Shown piece by piece: positions 1 through 8,737 of a stretch of 24,926 nt of DNA. Numbering within the stretch: position 1 is the stretch's first letter; each line of letters starts with the position of its first letter. The DNA comes from JAFMIT01 sp049421205 (lineage in GTDB: Bacteria > Actinomycetota > Actinomycetes > S36-B12 > UBA5976). The position numbers were made by a program, and so were the translations under genes. The notes beneath the pieces were generated by a model. That model was not told where the DNA came from. It worked only from the letters and a program-made list of their open reading frames with translations, and did not search any database. Location: positions 1 through 24,926 of the forward strand of contig JBMSMQ010000014.1 in the NCBI GenBank assembly GCA_049421205.1. Reading direction: 5' to 3'.

Positions 1-66
1 AAGAAGACAGTGAAGAAGGCTGCAAAGAAAGTTGCAAGCAAGAAGAAGCCTGCTCGCAAGCGCTAA
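1..66 (+). CDS. C-terminal tail of a lysine-rich HU-like DNA-binding protein (partial)
   Basis: Only the last 21 codons and a TAA stop are present; the gene begins before the window. The tail is almost all Lys, Ala, Val and Arg, with KKAAKK-type repeats ending in PARKR. Such tails are typical of the extended C-terminus of actinobacterial HU proteins (HupB), which bind and compact DNA. In mycobacteria hupB lies a few genes upstream of gpsA and ddl, in the same order as seen here, which supports the call. The folded HU domain is not in view, so a different protein with a basic tail (for example a histone-like or ribosomal protein) cannot be excluded. Confidence 0.6.
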   Translation, partial: KKTVKKAAKKVASKKKPARKR

Positions 67-82
67 GTCATTACATACATTT

Positions 83-115
83 ATCGGCCCGTTGGTTCCT
101 TGCCAGCGGGCCGAT
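83..115 (+). terminator. Hairpin terminator after the HU-like gene
   Basis: A 13-bp stem is formed by 83-95 and 103-115, with one T-G wobble and a 7-nt loop. The outer 9 bp (ATCGGCCCG / CGGGCCGAT) are perfect. It begins 17 nt after the stop codon. The downstream TCATT is poor in T, so it is a weak intrinsic terminator or an mRNA 3' end stabiliser. It separates the HU-like gene from plsC. Confidence 0.6.
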
Positions 116-145
116 TCATTAGTGTTGCCTCTGAACTGGAGTGAA

Positions 146-859
146 ATGTCGACGAAGAAAACTTGGGCATACAACCTCATTGTGTTCGTGTTACGTACGT
201 TGATCATAATTTTCACAACGCGTGTTTGGAAAGGCTCAGAACGACTCAACATCGATTCGGGCATTATTATCATCAGTAATCATTATTCGTATTTTGATCC
301 GCTCGCGCTTGGCCATTTCATTCATGACAGTGGTCGACCTCCACGCTTCCTTGCGAAAGTTGAAGTTTTCAAATATCCATTCATTGGTGCACTAATCCGT
401 AAAGCGGGTCAAATCCCAGTACATAGAAGATCAGCAAAAGCTTCCGATGCACTCCGTGAAGCAACTTCTGCAGTACTCGCTGGCGAGGCGATAGTGATTT
501 ATCCTGAAGGAACGTTGACGCACGATCCCAATCTTTGGCCGATGACTGCACTGACTGGCGCTGCTCGGCTTGCGCTCACTACCCAGAAACCAGTGGTGCC
601 AATTGCAACATGGGGAGCCCATCGGGTGATTGATCCTTGGAGTAACAAGGTGAGGTTGCTTCCTAGAAAAACAATGTTCGTTCAAGCGGGTACTCCTATC
701 GATTTAAGTCCTTTTTATGGGCGTGAAATCGATCAGGATGTTTTGAAAGAAGTCACCGAACTCTTTATGCTCAGAATTACTGAAGAACTTGCAGTGATAC
801 GTGGAGAAACTCCACCCAAGGTCGTTTGGGATAGAAAAATTGAATGGGAGCCATCATGA
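146..859 (+). CDS. plsC: 1-acyl-sn-glycerol-3-phosphate acyltransferase (PlsC family)
   Basis: A 237-residue acyltransferase that acylates lysophosphatidic acid to phosphatidic acid at the membrane. The family signature is clear: an HX4D catalytic motif (His46, Asp51 in NHYSYFD), then PEGTL near 120-124 and VPIATWG near 151-157. An N-terminal hydrophobic segment around residues 9-24 could anchor it. The reading frame is open back to an ATG at 32, but that start would overlap the HU-like tail and the terminator. The ATG at 146, with GGAG just upstream, gives a normal family length. Its stop overlaps the gpsA start by 4 nt (ATGA), so phosphatidic acid synthesis and glycerol-3-phosphate supply are probably co-expressed. 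Substrate position (sn-1 or sn-2) is not provable from sequence alone. Confidence 0.9.
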   Translation: MSTKKTWAYNLIVFVLRTLIIIFTTRVWKGSERLNIDSGIIIISNHYSYFDPLALGHFIHDSGRPPRFLAKVEVFKYPFIGALIRKAGQIPVHRRSAKASDALREATSAVLAGEAIVIYPEGTLTHDPNLWPMTALTGAARLALTTQKPVVPIATWGAHRVIDPWSNKVRLLPRKTMFVQAGTPIDLSPFYGREIDQDVLKEVTELFMLRITEELAVIRGETPPKVVWDRKIEWEPS

Positions 860-1860
860 GAAAAGTTGCAGTGATGGGAAGTGGTTCCTGGGGCACTGTT
901 TTTTCAAAGGTATCCATGGATGCAGGTCACCACGTCGTACTATGGTCGCGTAGCGAAGAGATTTGTGACTCGATAAATTACAAGCACCAGAATCCTTTTT
1001 ATGTTACAGATATTAGGTTGCCCGAAAAGCTTCGTTGCACGACGAATCCTTATGAAGCTCTTGATGATGCAGATGTCATCGTCATCGGTCTGCCATCACA
1101 TGCATACCGTGAAAATTTGCAGCAGTGGAAGATTCATTCGAAAGCTGTGCTTGTGTCACTTGCGAAGGGAATTGAAACCGAAAGCAATCTACGAATGACA
1201 GAAGTGATGCTGCAATCAACGAAGGTTTCAGAATCGCAAGTTTCGGTTATCTCGGGTCCGAATTTGGCATACGAAATTGGTCAAGAACAGCCCACAGCCA
1301 CCACTGTTGCTTGCATTGATGAAATGAATGCTCGATTAGTCCAAGAGATTTGTGCGACTAATTATTTTCGACCGTACTACACCCACGATGTCATCGGCGT
1401 AGAGATTGCTGGCGCAATGAAGAATGTGATAGCCCTTGCAAATGGAATTGCAGTTGGACTTGGACTTGGTGAAAACTCACAAGCCTCGCTTATCACTCGT
1501 GGGCTTCACGAAATGTCTCAATTAGGAACTGCTCTTGGTGCAGATATGAGAACCTTTATGGGCTTAGCGGGGGCTGGTGATCTACTCGCAACGAGTCAAT
1601 CTCCACTTTCACGCAATCGCTCCTTTGGGGTTCATCTAGGGCAAGGAAAAACTGTCGAAGAAGTCATTGCGCTGACCACTGAAACATCTGAAGCGGTGAA
1701 AAGTTGTCTACCATTATTGAAACTTGGGTCGTCTGTTGGAATTGACCTTCCAATTACGGCTGGAGTTGTCGCAGTTGTACATCGCAAACTTGATCCGCGG
1801 GAATTGATTAGAAAGTTTATGGCGAGAGCCACTAAAGCAGAGTACGATCAAGAAGGATAG
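856..1860 (+). CDS. gpsA: NAD(P)+-dependent glycerol-3-phosphate dehydrogenase
   Basis: A 334-residue cytosolic enzyme reducing dihydroxyacetone phosphate to sn-glycerol-3-phosphate for phospholipid synthesis. The N-terminal Rossmann motif is GSGSWGT (8-14). The family's active-site region GAMKNVIALANGI lies near residue 187, followed by a helical C-terminal domain containing GLAGAGDLLAT. Length fits the family (about 335-340). The start at 856 is preferred over an in-frame ATG at 844: it gives the ATGA overlap with plsC, has GGAG 5 nt upstream, and places the Rossmann strand directly at the N-terminus. Mycobacterial gpsA also lies directly upstream of ddl. Confidence 0.97.
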   Translation: MRKVAVMGSGSWGTVFSKVSMDAGHHVVLWSRSEEICDSINYKHQNPFYVTDIRLPEKLRCTTNPYEALDDADVIVIGLPSHAYRENLQQWKIHSKAVLVSLAKGIETESNLRMTEVMLQSTKVSESQVSVISGPNLAYEIGQEQPTATTVACIDEMNARLVQEICATNYFRPYYTHDVIGVEIAGAMKNVIALANGIAVGLGLGENSQASLITRGLHEMSQLGTALGADMRTFMGLAGAGDLLATSQSPLSRNRSFGVHLGQGKTVEEVIALTTETSEAVKSCLPLLKLGSSVGIDLPITAGVVAVVHRKLDPRELIRKFMARATKAEYDQEG

Positions 1861-1885
1861 CAACTTACTTCGGTAGGCTCTGATT

Positions 1886-2971
1886 ATGCAAAGCGCTAGA
1901 CCCCGAGTTGCAGTCCTATACGGCGGGGTTTCAAATGAACACGAAATATCCTGCTTATCTGCACGTAATGTGATACCTGCAATAGACACCAACTTCTTTG
2001 ATGTGATTCAAGTAGGTATCACAAAGGACGGTGTTTGGTTTTTGCAAGACGATATTGAAGATGGGATATCAAAAGACAAACTTCCAGAGGTTTTGCCAGT
2101 AGGACTTCCTGTTTCATTGTCGCTCAATCGACACTATCAAGGCTTCATCACACTCGATGCCACATCTAGCGTTATTGCAGTTGATGTCGTTTTCCCAATT
2201 CTCCACGGGAGGTTCGGGGAAGACGGAACAATTCAAGGCGCTTTGGAGTTTGCGAACATTGCGTGTGTGGGGGCTGGAAGTTTGGCATCAGCTTTGGCAA
2301 TGGATAAATCACAATTTAAATCGGTGATGAAGGCACATAATCTTCCAGTTGTTAAAAGTGTGAGTATTTCGCAATTTGATTGGTTACATTCACAATCACG
2401 TTGCGTCGAACTTATTGAAGGACTTCAATTCCCACTCTTCGTAAAACCAGCACGCGCAGGATCAAGTCTTGGAGTCAGTAAAGTTTCAAGTCAGGATTCC
2501 TTGCAAGCGGCTATTGAGGATGCCTTTCACGTTGATGATGTTGTCCTTGTTGAAGAAGCAGTTTTGAATCCTCGCGAAATTGAATGCGGTGTACTTGTTC
2601 AAAATGGCGTTGCTCGAGCATCCTTACCTTCAGAAATCAAAGTGAAAACAGGATTTGATTTTTACTCGTATGAAGCGAAGTATGTGGATGACTCAACGGA
2701 GCTCATAGTTCCGGCTTATCTCACATCTGAAACTCAACATGCGATTCAGGAACTCGCAGTCAAAGTGTTCAAGACAATCGGTGCTGAAGGATATGCGAGA
2801 GTTGACTTCTTGTTGGGTGAGACCGGATCCATTTTCGTGAATGAATTGAACACAATCCCAGGATTTACGAACATTTCAATGTTTCCACGAATGTTTGTTG
2901 CATCGGGCCTCTCATATGAAGAACTTGTGAATCTATTGATTCAGGATGCATTGCAGCGACATGGGAAGTGA
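1886..2971 (+). CDS. ddl: D-alanine--D-alanine ligase
   Basis: A 361-residue ATP-grasp enzyme that joins two D-Ala residues for the peptidoglycan stem peptide. Visible signatures are the N-terminal GGVSNEHEISCLSA segment, HGRFGEDGTIQG in the first third, KPARAGSSLGVSK in the ATP-grasp core, and the metal/substrate-binding NELNTIPGFTNISMFP near the C-terminus. The length matches actinobacterial Ddl. It starts 25 nt after gpsA behind a weak GGTAGG ribosome-binding site and overlaps thiL by 11 nt. Nothing unusual is seen in its key motifs. Confidence 0.97.
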   Translation: MQSARPRVAVLYGGVSNEHEISCLSARNVIPAIDTNFFDVIQVGITKDGVWFLQDDIEDGISKDKLPEVLPVGLPVSLSLNRHYQGFITLDATSSVIAVDVVFPILHGRFGEDGTIQGALEFANIACVGAGSLASALAMDKSQFKSVMKAHNLPVVKSVSISQFDWLHSQSRCVELIEGLQFPLFVKPARAGSSLGVSKVSSQDSLQAAIEDAFHVDDVVLVEEAVLNPREIECGVLVQNGVARASLPSEIKVKTGFDFYSYEAKYVDDSTELIVPAYLTSETQHAIQELAVKVFKTIGAEGYARVDFLLGETGSIFVNELNTIPGFTNISMFPRMFVASGLSYEELVNLLIQDALQRHGK

Positions 2972-3878
2972 ATTCGAACTTATTCGACGAATTACCGAAA
3001 AGTTCACATCCAACAATTTTGTCATCGTTGGTCCTGGTGACGATGCTGCAGTGATTGAAGTAGATGGAAGTAAGATTGCTATCGCAACAGATGTTGCAGT
3101 CGAGAATGTTCACTTCAAGTCGAATTGGCTCACACCAATTGAACTTGGTCAACGAATCGTCGCTCAAAACTTGGCCGACATCGTTGCGATGACTGCAACC
3201 CCAATAGCGATCACCGCAAGTGTTGCGGCTCCTTTCAACACTGAACCCAGGTGGTTTGAAGCATTAGCTGTTGGAATGCAGGCTGAATGTGATCTGGTGG
3301 GAGCCAGTGTTGTTGGTGGGGATTTATCAACAGCGAAGGAAATCTCGATCTCAGTGACTGCAATTGGTGTTCTCTCACATGATCCTGTTAGGAGAAGTGG
3401 GGCAACACCACATCAAATTATTGGTCTTGCTGGAACTCTCGGATATTCAGCGGCAGGTCTACATTGCCTACAAACAGGTCATAGTTCACCTCGAATCTTT
3501 GTAGACAATTTTCGAGTGCCCAAACCACCTTATCGAGCCGGAATAAATGCTGCATCCCATGCTCGCTCAATGATTGATATTAGTGATGGTTTGATATCGG
3601 ATGCATTCCATATTGCGAGTGCAAGCAATCTTCAATTGCACTTCGATAGTGAAGCAATCAAGCCTTCAGATGAGATGACCACGCTCGCCGCAGCACTTTC
3701 GGTGGATGCACGTGACTGGATTTTGCACGGCGGGGAAGAGCACTCATTACTTGGAACGTTCGACTCCTCTAGCGATGTGCCGGAAGAATTTCGCCCAATT
3801 GGGCACACTGAAAGTGGGATTCCCGGCGTATTTTTGGACGGAGAGCGTGTTGATCCGAAGGGTTTTACCCACTTTTAG
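2961..3878 (+). CDS. thiL: Thiamine-monophosphate kinase
   Basis: A 305-residue enzyme converting thiamine monophosphate to thiamine diphosphate with ATP. Family motifs are present in order: GPGDDAAV, ATDVAVENVHF, QNLADIVAM, GGDLS, ISDGLISDA and GGEEHSLLG near the C-terminus; most ThiL proteins have GGEDYELL at the last position, so that motif is slightly divergent. An in-frame ATG at 2946 exists, but the start at 2961 aligns with the usual GEFELI-type N-terminus and reduces the ddl overlap to 11 nt. The ddl-thiL neighbourhood is common in Actinobacteria. This gene matters for the TPP-riboswitch locus at 18391-19626: ThiL can complete TPP synthesis from salvaged thiamine if a thiamine kinase supplies the monophosphate. 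Confidence 0.94.
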   Translation: MGSEFELIRRITEKFTSNNFVIVGPGDDAAVIEVDGSKIAIATDVAVENVHFKSNWLTPIELGQRIVAQNLADIVAMTATPIAITASVAAPFNTEPRWFEALAVGMQAECDLVGASVVGGDLSTAKEISISVTAIGVLSHDPVRRSGATPHQIIGLAGTLGYSAAGLHCLQTGHSSPRIFVDNFRVPKPPYRAGINAASHARSMIDISDGLISDAFHIASASNLQLHFDSEAIKPSDEMTTLAAALSVDARDWILHGGEEHSLLGTFDSSSDVPEEFRPIGHTESGIPGVFLDGERVDPKGFTHF

Positions 3879-3887
3879 TCCCTCAAT

Positions 3888-3916
3888 TTGGGTGCAGTCC
3901 GCCTCTCGGCTAACCT
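3888..3916 (+). promoter_or_regulatory. Putative promoter for rpmB
   Basis: TTGGGT (3888-3893) and TAACCT (3911-3916) are separated by 17 bp in the 68-nt thiL-rpmB gap. TAACCT fits the actinobacterial TANNNT -10 form, while the -35 matches the consensus at only 3 of 6 positions. It would give a leader of about 25 nt that includes the strong AAAGGAG site at 3935-3941. Found by eye, so moderate to low certainty. Confidence 0.4.
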
Positions 3917-3946
3917 ACGCCCCTACTCAGAAATAAAGGAGTTCCC

Positions 3947-4138
3947 GTGGCGGCTAACTGCGAAGTATGTGGAAAGGGTCCGAATTTTGGACACTCGATT
4001 TCCCATTCTCATATTCGGACGAAGCGTCGATGGAATCCAAACATTCAGCGTGTCCGAGCTCTTGTGGGTGGTGCACCTAAGCGAGTGAACGTGTGTGTAG
4101 CCTGTATCAAAGCAGGAAAAGTAACCCGCGCTCGATAA
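3947..4138 (+). CDS. rpmB: 50S ribosomal protein L28, zinc-ribbon form
   Basis: A 63-residue ribosomal protein with the L28 core GKGPNFGHSISHSHIRTKRRW and C-terminal ALVGGAPKRVNVC. It carries two CxxC pairs (Cys5/Cys8 and Cys50/Cys53), so it is the zinc-binding (C+) form, not the cysteine-free form that zinc-starved Actinobacteria use as a substitute. The start is GTG at 3947, preceded by a near-perfect ribosome-binding site AAAGGAG at 3935-3941 with 5 nt spacing. The gene sits between thiL and the DAK-domain gene. Confidence 0.96.
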   Translation: MAANCEVCGKGPNFGHSISHSHIRTKRRWNPNIQRVRALVGGAPKRVNVCVACIKAGKVTRAR

Positions 4139-4145
4139 GCACTGT

Positions 4146-5546
4146 ATGCCCAGCGAAGCCGAAATTATTCGCCTGTGGGCAGCACGTGGAGTAGAACTTC
4201 TTAAAACACATATCTCTGAGTTGAATTCACTCAATGTTTTTCCCGTTGCTGATCGAGATACAGGAACGAATCTCTACCTCACATTTCAATCAGCACAGCA
4301 TTTCGAACGTTCACGTACTGGCGATACGCACGACATAATTGATGCGTTCTCTGCATTAGCAAAAGGTGCAGTGAATGGAGCTCGCGGTAACAGTGGAGTC
4401 ATACTTGCCGAAGCATTAGTCGGCGTTGTTGAAGGTCTGAACCAGTCTGATTACACGGTAGCATCGCTATTGGAATCGGCTGCCCAAAAGGCGCGTGAGT
4501 CAGTCTCTGAACCACAACCTGGAACAATCTTGACCCTCTTAGATTCAATTGCAGCACTAAAATCAAACAATCTTGAGAACATTGCAAAAGAATCTCGTGA
4601 GATTCTTATTGAATCTCGAGATCTTCTACCTCAGTTGAGAGATGCTGGAGTAGTAGATGCTGGTGGCAGAGGGCTCGTCATCTTGCTCGATGCTTTGGTG
4701 CAAGTGTGCCAAGGGAAAGAAGAGGAAAGCCCACCAGTTGGTTTTGTTCCAACAGAACTGCCTGCTACCTTGTGTTTAGCCGATCGAGAATTCGAAGTGA
4801 TTGTGAAGACCCATAATGCTGATATGAAATATATACAAGAGCGACTGCAAGCACTCGGTACAAGTATTACAACTACATCAGATGGGGAAGTCACACTTGT
4901 TCATATTCACACTGATGTGCCAAAACTTGTTATCAGTGCTTTGGAAGAAAGTTCTCAAGTCTGGGATATCAACATTGAAAACCTGAAGCCCTCATCCGCT
5001 CAGACTGGATGTGTAGTCGTTGTAGAAGGTATCGGCAATGTTATGAATATGGTAGCAATGGGTGCAACTGCAATAAGTGCAGAAGATAGCAGTCCTGAAA
5101 CGTTAGCCCAAGCAATTATGAAGTCAAATTATCAAGATGTCATCGTGCTTATTCCGAACGAATCTGAACTAAGCGCAAAAATGGCAGTTGAGAGATTAAA
5201 TGAATTTGATTTGAATGTTTTCACCCTAGTCACACCTTCAGTTGTGTCTATGCTCGCAAGTTATGCTGTTTTTGATTCAAAAGTTCCGATCGAGAAAACT
5301 GTGAGTGTGATGCGAAATGCACTGGATTCTGTGCATACCATCAACGTAAAGAGTTCCGACATACAAGCTTTCGACGCTGAAATAATGAAGAGAGCGGAAC
5401 TAGTGACAATTGTGTGGGGTGAAGGTGCAGACTCAATATTCAAACACCGTCTGCGCGAACTTATACATGAGAATGCAGCAAAAGCCGAAATAGTCGAGAT
5501 TTCTGGAGATCAACATTCATCGCTCGCAGTGATAGGTGTTGAATGA
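4146..5546 (+). CDS. DAK-domain (DhaL/FakA-like) kinase-family protein
   Basis: A 466-residue protein of the DhaL-domain family that includes FakA, the ATP-binding subunit of fatty acid kinase, and YloV. The N-terminal DhaL domain (about 1-200) shows LNVFPVADRDTGTNL (30-43), GARGNSGVILAEAL and DAGVVDAGGRGLVILLDAL. The middle and C-terminal parts match the FakA-type accessory domains, giving a length close to actinobacterial members. The metal-binding DxD of the usual PDGDTGTN motif is kept (Asp36, Asp38), but the Gly between them is Arg37. No FakB/DegV partner is in the window. Position between rpmB and recG is conserved in many bacteria. The stop overlaps recG by 4 nt. Family membership is firm; the role as fatty acid kinase is an inference. 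Confidence 0.85.
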   Translation: MPSEAEIIRLWAARGVELLKTHISELNSLNVFPVADRDTGTNLYLTFQSAQHFERSRTGDTHDIIDAFSALAKGAVNGARGNSGVILAEALVGVVEGLNQSDYTVASLLESAAQKARESVSEPQPGTILTLLDSIAALKSNNLENIAKESREILIESRDLLPQLRDAGVVDAGGRGLVILLDALVQVCQGKEEESPPVGFVPTELPATLCLADREFEVIVKTHNADMKYIQERLQALGTSITTTSDGEVTLVHIHTDVPKLVISALEESSQVWDINIENLKPSSAQTGCVVVVEGIGNVMNMVAMGATAISAEDSSPETLAQAIMKSNYQDVIVLIPNESELSAKMAVERLNEFDLNVFTLVTPSVVSMLASYAVFDSKVPIEKTVSVMRNALDSVHTINVKSSDIQAFDAEIMKRAELVTIVWGEGADSIFKHRLRELIHENAAKAEIVEISGDQHSSLAVIGVE

Positions 5547-7681
5547 ATTTCCAATTAAACACATCACTCACCATTGCCCTCGGAGCTAAAACTGCACAAG
5601 CCTTAAAGAAGAGCTTCGATATGCACACGGTTGAAGATTTGTTACGCCACTTTCCTCGCCGTTACGCCAAACGTGGGGAACTCACCCCGATGGACAGCCT
5701 GCAGATTGATGAAAATGTCACCGTAATGGCAGAAATTCAATCAATCAAGAAACGCTCAATGCAAAAAAAGCGCGGCGGCATTCTTGAAGTTGAGGTCACC
5801 GATGGCTCAGGATTTTTGACCTTAACTTTCTTTAATCAGGATTGGCGCGAACGAGATTTACGTCCAGGTCGAATGGGACTTTTTAGCGGCAAGATCACTG
5901 CCTATCGAAACAAACGACAACTTGCACATCCAACATATCTGCTTGCTCCGGACAATGAAGATCTTGATCCAGAAGCTGTTGAAACATTTGCGCGACCTTT
6001 AATCTCCGTGTATCCAGCGACTTCATCTATTCCGACCTGGAGAATCGAAAAAATGATCACCCTGCTCCTTGAAGGATTAAGTGAATCTATTGATGATGGT
6101 TTGAGTTCAGAAATAGTGAACCAATACTCATTCTTCAGTCTGTATGAAAGTTTCCAAAAGATTCATCGCCCCCAAACTATGGAAGAAGTTGAGGCGGCAA
6201 AACAACGTTTTGTTTTCCTCGAAGCCTTGCAATATCAGTTGATATTGCTCAGGAATCGACTCAGGTATGCAGAGGCGAACGCCAAGCCGATTGAGGCATC
6301 GTCAGACTCATTGCTTCGCACTTTTGATGTTGCGTTACCTTTTTCACTCACAGATGGTCAAGTTCAGGTCTGCAACGAAATTTTTGCTGATCTTGCCAAA
6401 CCTCATCCAATGCATCGATTGCTTCAAGGAGAAGTTGGTAGCGGAAAAACTCTTTGTGCAATCAGATCGATGTTGAGGGTCATTGAGAGTGGTGGTCAAA
6501 CTGCACTTCTTGCACCGACTGAGGTGCTGGCGTGGCAGCACTTTAAGTCAATTGAAGCGCTTGTCCCGGAAGGAATTACAGTCACCCTACTCACTGGTTC
6601 AATGAAGGCCGCTTCAGTTCGGCACGCATTGGAATCAATTGCCGATGGCACTGCCAACATCGTTGTCGGAACACATTCCTTGATTCAAGAAAGAGTTGAA
6701 TTTAAAAATTTAGAACTTGTAGTTGTAGATGAACAACACAGATTTGGTGTTGAACAGCGAGCAGCACTTTCAGCCAAAGCTCCAAATGGTCTGCGGCCTC
6801 ATGTCTTGGTAATGACTGCTACCCCCATTCCTCGAACTGTTGCGATGACTGTATTTGGAGATCTTGATATTTCTATTTTGCAAGAGCTTCCTCAAGGTAG
6901 AAAACAAATTGAGACATATGTTGTGGATATGAATGAGAAACCCCATCACGTGGAACGTGCTTGGAACCGAATTCTGGAAGAAGTATCACAGGGTTTTCAA
7001 GCATATGTTGTGTGTCCAAAGATTTCGCCAAAACTTAAAGAAGGCGAAACTGAAGAAAGTAGCGATACGAGCCTCAACGATGTTGAGAGCTTGCTTGACT
7101 ACCTATCGCACGGTCCTTTAAAATCTTTAAAGCTTGCACCATTACACGGAAAGATGAGTAGTGATGAAAAAGAACACACAATGCGGGCTTTTAAGGCGAA
7201 AGACATTGATGTACTGATATCAACAACCGTGATTGAGGTCGGCGTTGATGTAAGCACCGCTACAGTGATGGTTATCATGAACGCTGACAACTTTGGTATT
7301 TCACAACTACATCAGTTGCGCGGACGTGTTGGCCGAGGAGAACACCCAGGTCTCTGCCTATTGATGACGACAGCAGATGCGGATTCATCAAGTCGCCAAA
7401 GACTTGATGCGGTTGCATCAACCTTAGACGGCTTTAAACTTTCAGAAGTTGATCTAGAACAAAGACGTGAAGGAAATGTTCTTGGAAGTCAACAAAGCGG
7501 TATCAGATCTGGTCTACGACTTTTAAGAGTTCTCAGGGATGAGTTCATTATCGATTCTGCTCGTACCTGGGCTCAATCAATTCTCGATAATGATTCTGAA
7601 CTTCTTCATCATAAAGAACTACGAATGTCCATACTGGCACTTGAAAATCAAAGTGAAGCAGAATTTCTGGAAAAAGCATGA
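5543..7681 (+). CDS. recG: ATP-dependent DNA helicase RecG
   Basis: A 712-residue branch-migration helicase that remodels stalled forks and Holliday junctions. The N-terminal wedge/OB region (about 1-250) is followed by the superfamily 2 motor: Walker A GEVGSGKT near 296-303, the DEQH box with RFGVEQR, motif III MTATPIPRT, and motif VI QLRGRVGRG. The C-terminal region containing LGSQQSGIRSGLRLLRVL matches the RecG family. Length lies between the E. coli and mycobacterial proteins. Both ends are coupled by ATGA overlaps, to the DAK-domain gene and to rsmD. Confidence 0.97.
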   Translation: MNFQLNTSLTIALGAKTAQALKKSFDMHTVEDLLRHFPRRYAKRGELTPMDSLQIDENVTVMAEIQSIKKRSMQKKRGGILEVEVTDGSGFLTLTFFNQDWRERDLRPGRMGLFSGKITAYRNKRQLAHPTYLLAPDNEDLDPEAVETFARPLISVYPATSSIPTWRIEKMITLLLEGLSESIDDGLSSEIVNQYSFFSLYESFQKIHRPQTMEEVEAAKQRFVFLEALQYQLILLRNRLRYAEANAKPIEASSDSLLRTFDVALPFSLTDGQVQVCNEIFADLAKPHPMHRLLQGEVGSGKTLCAIRSMLRVIESGGQTALLAPTEVLAWQHFKSIEALVPEGITVTLLTGSMKAASVRHALESIADGTANIVVGTHSLIQERVEFKNLELVVVDEQHRFGVEQRAALSAKAPNGLRPHVLVMTATPIPRTVAMTVFGDLDISILQELPQGRKQIETYVVDMNEKPHHVERAWNRILEEVSQGFQAYVVCPKISPKLKEGETEESSDTSLNDVESLLDYLSHGPLKSLKLAPLHGKMSSDEKEHTMRAFKAKDIDVLISTTVIEVGVDVSTATVMVIMNADNFGISQLHQLRGRVGRGEHPGLCLLMTTADADSSSRQRLDAVASTLDGFKLSEVDLEQRREGNVLGSQQSGIRSGLRLLRVLRDEFIIDSARTWAQSILDNDSELLHHKELRMSILALENQSEAEFLEKA

Positions 7682-8226
7682 GAATCATTGCTGGCAGTAG
7701 AAAAGGTCACACGCTACAAGTGTCAAAGGTTGGGGTACGGCCAACAAGCGAACGGGTGCGCGAATCAATCTTTAATCGACTTCAGGCATCCCAAATCGAA
7801 TGGTCAGAAACTGTGGTCCTTGATTTATTCGCAGGTAGCGGTGCTTTTGCTCTCGAATCTTTATCTCGTGGAGCGAAACTCGCATACGCTGTAGAGAAGG
7901 ACAGGGATGCATTTAAAGTACTAGACATAAACACAACAAAGACTCGCTTGCCATTGACTATCTTGAAGGCTGATGCCACAAAAACCTTGAGTATCGATAT
8001 CCAAAATAGATTCAACCTACTATTTGTCGATCCGCCGTATGAGTTTGCAAATCAAGACATAACAGAAGTACTTCTTTCATTACAAGTGCAACACTTGTTG
8101 GATTCAAAGGGCGTGTGTATCGTTGAGCGAAGTTCACATACAGAGGACTTCGCTATCCCAGTGGGATTTAGCCTTGAAGATGTGAGAAATTACGGAGACA
8201 CACGCCTCTTTTGGCTAGTTTGGTAG
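7678..8226 (+). CDS. rsmD: 16S rRNA (guanine-966-N2)-methyltransferase RsmD
   Basis: A 182-residue SAM-dependent methyltransferase acting on 16S rRNA of the small subunit. It begins with the family-typical MRIIAGSRKG, then RPTSERVRESIFN, the SAM-binding VLDLFAGSGAFALESLSRGA, and the catalytic DPPY (in FVDPPYEF). The length is normal. It overlaps recG by 4 nt and lies 22 nt before coaD; the rsmD-coaD pair is widely conserved. Confidence 0.96.
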   Translation: MRIIAGSRKGHTLQVSKVGVRPTSERVRESIFNRLQASQIEWSETVVLDLFAGSGAFALESLSRGAKLAYAVEKDRDAFKVLDINTTKTRLPLTILKADATKTLSIDIQNRFNLLFVDPPYEFANQDITEVLLSLQVQHLLDSKGVCIVERSSHTEDFAIPVGFSLEDVRNYGDTRLFWLVW

Positions 8227-8248
8227 GTTTGGCTCCCTAAGGAGGCTT

Positions 8249-8737
8249 ATGCGTCACGCAGTCTGCCCAGGTTCTTTTGATCCGGTTACAAACGGCCATC
8301 TGGATGTTTTTGCTCGAGCAAGCGCTATGTATGACAAAGTCACAGTCGCACTCCTTGCAAACAGTACGAAGGTCTCTCTTTTTTCGATTGAAGAACGGGT
8401 AGAGATGCTCACGACTTCCTGTAAAGACTATGCGAATATTGAAGTCGCGAGCTTCAGTGGACTCCTTGTTGATTTTTGTCAACAGCGCGGCATATCTGTG
8501 ATTGTGAAAGGGCTTCGCGCTGTATCTGACTTTGACTATGAACTGCAAATGGCTCAGATGAATTACCGATTGGCCAAAATAGAGACTGCTTTCATCGCCA
8601 CAAATCCAGAATTTGGTTACTTATCTTCATCTCTCATCAAAGAAATCAGCCAGCACGGCGGGGATGTCAGAGGACTCGTTCCTGAAACTGTAGTAACAGC
8701 ACTTATGAAGCGTCGAAACAATGGAGGAAATGCGTGA
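8249..8737 (+). CDS. coaD: Phosphopantetheine adenylyltransferase
   Basis: A 162-residue enzyme that adenylylates 4'-phosphopantetheine to dephospho-CoA. The nucleotidyltransferase motif PGSFDPVTNGH (7-17) contains the TxGH active site, followed by KGLRAVSDFDYELQM and the C-terminal YLSSSLIKEI. Length fits the family. A full AAGGAGG ribosome-binding site lies at 8239-8245, only 3 nt from the ATG, which is rather tight. The stop overlaps the GTG start of the next gene by 4 nt (GTGA). Confidence 0.97.
   Translation: MRHAVCPGSFDPVTNGHLDVFARASAMYDKVTVALLANSTKVSLFSIEERVEMLTTSCKDYANIEVASFSGLLVDFCQQRGISVIVKGLRAVSDFDYELQMAQMNYRLAKIETAFIATNPEFGYLSSSLIKEISQHGGDVRGLVPETVVTALMKRRNNGGNA

Noticed and set aside
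32..145. N-terminal extension of plsC from the ATG at 32
   Set aside because: It would overlap the HU-like coding tail and the terminator hairpin, and adds 38 residues not typical of the family; the ATG at 146 fits.
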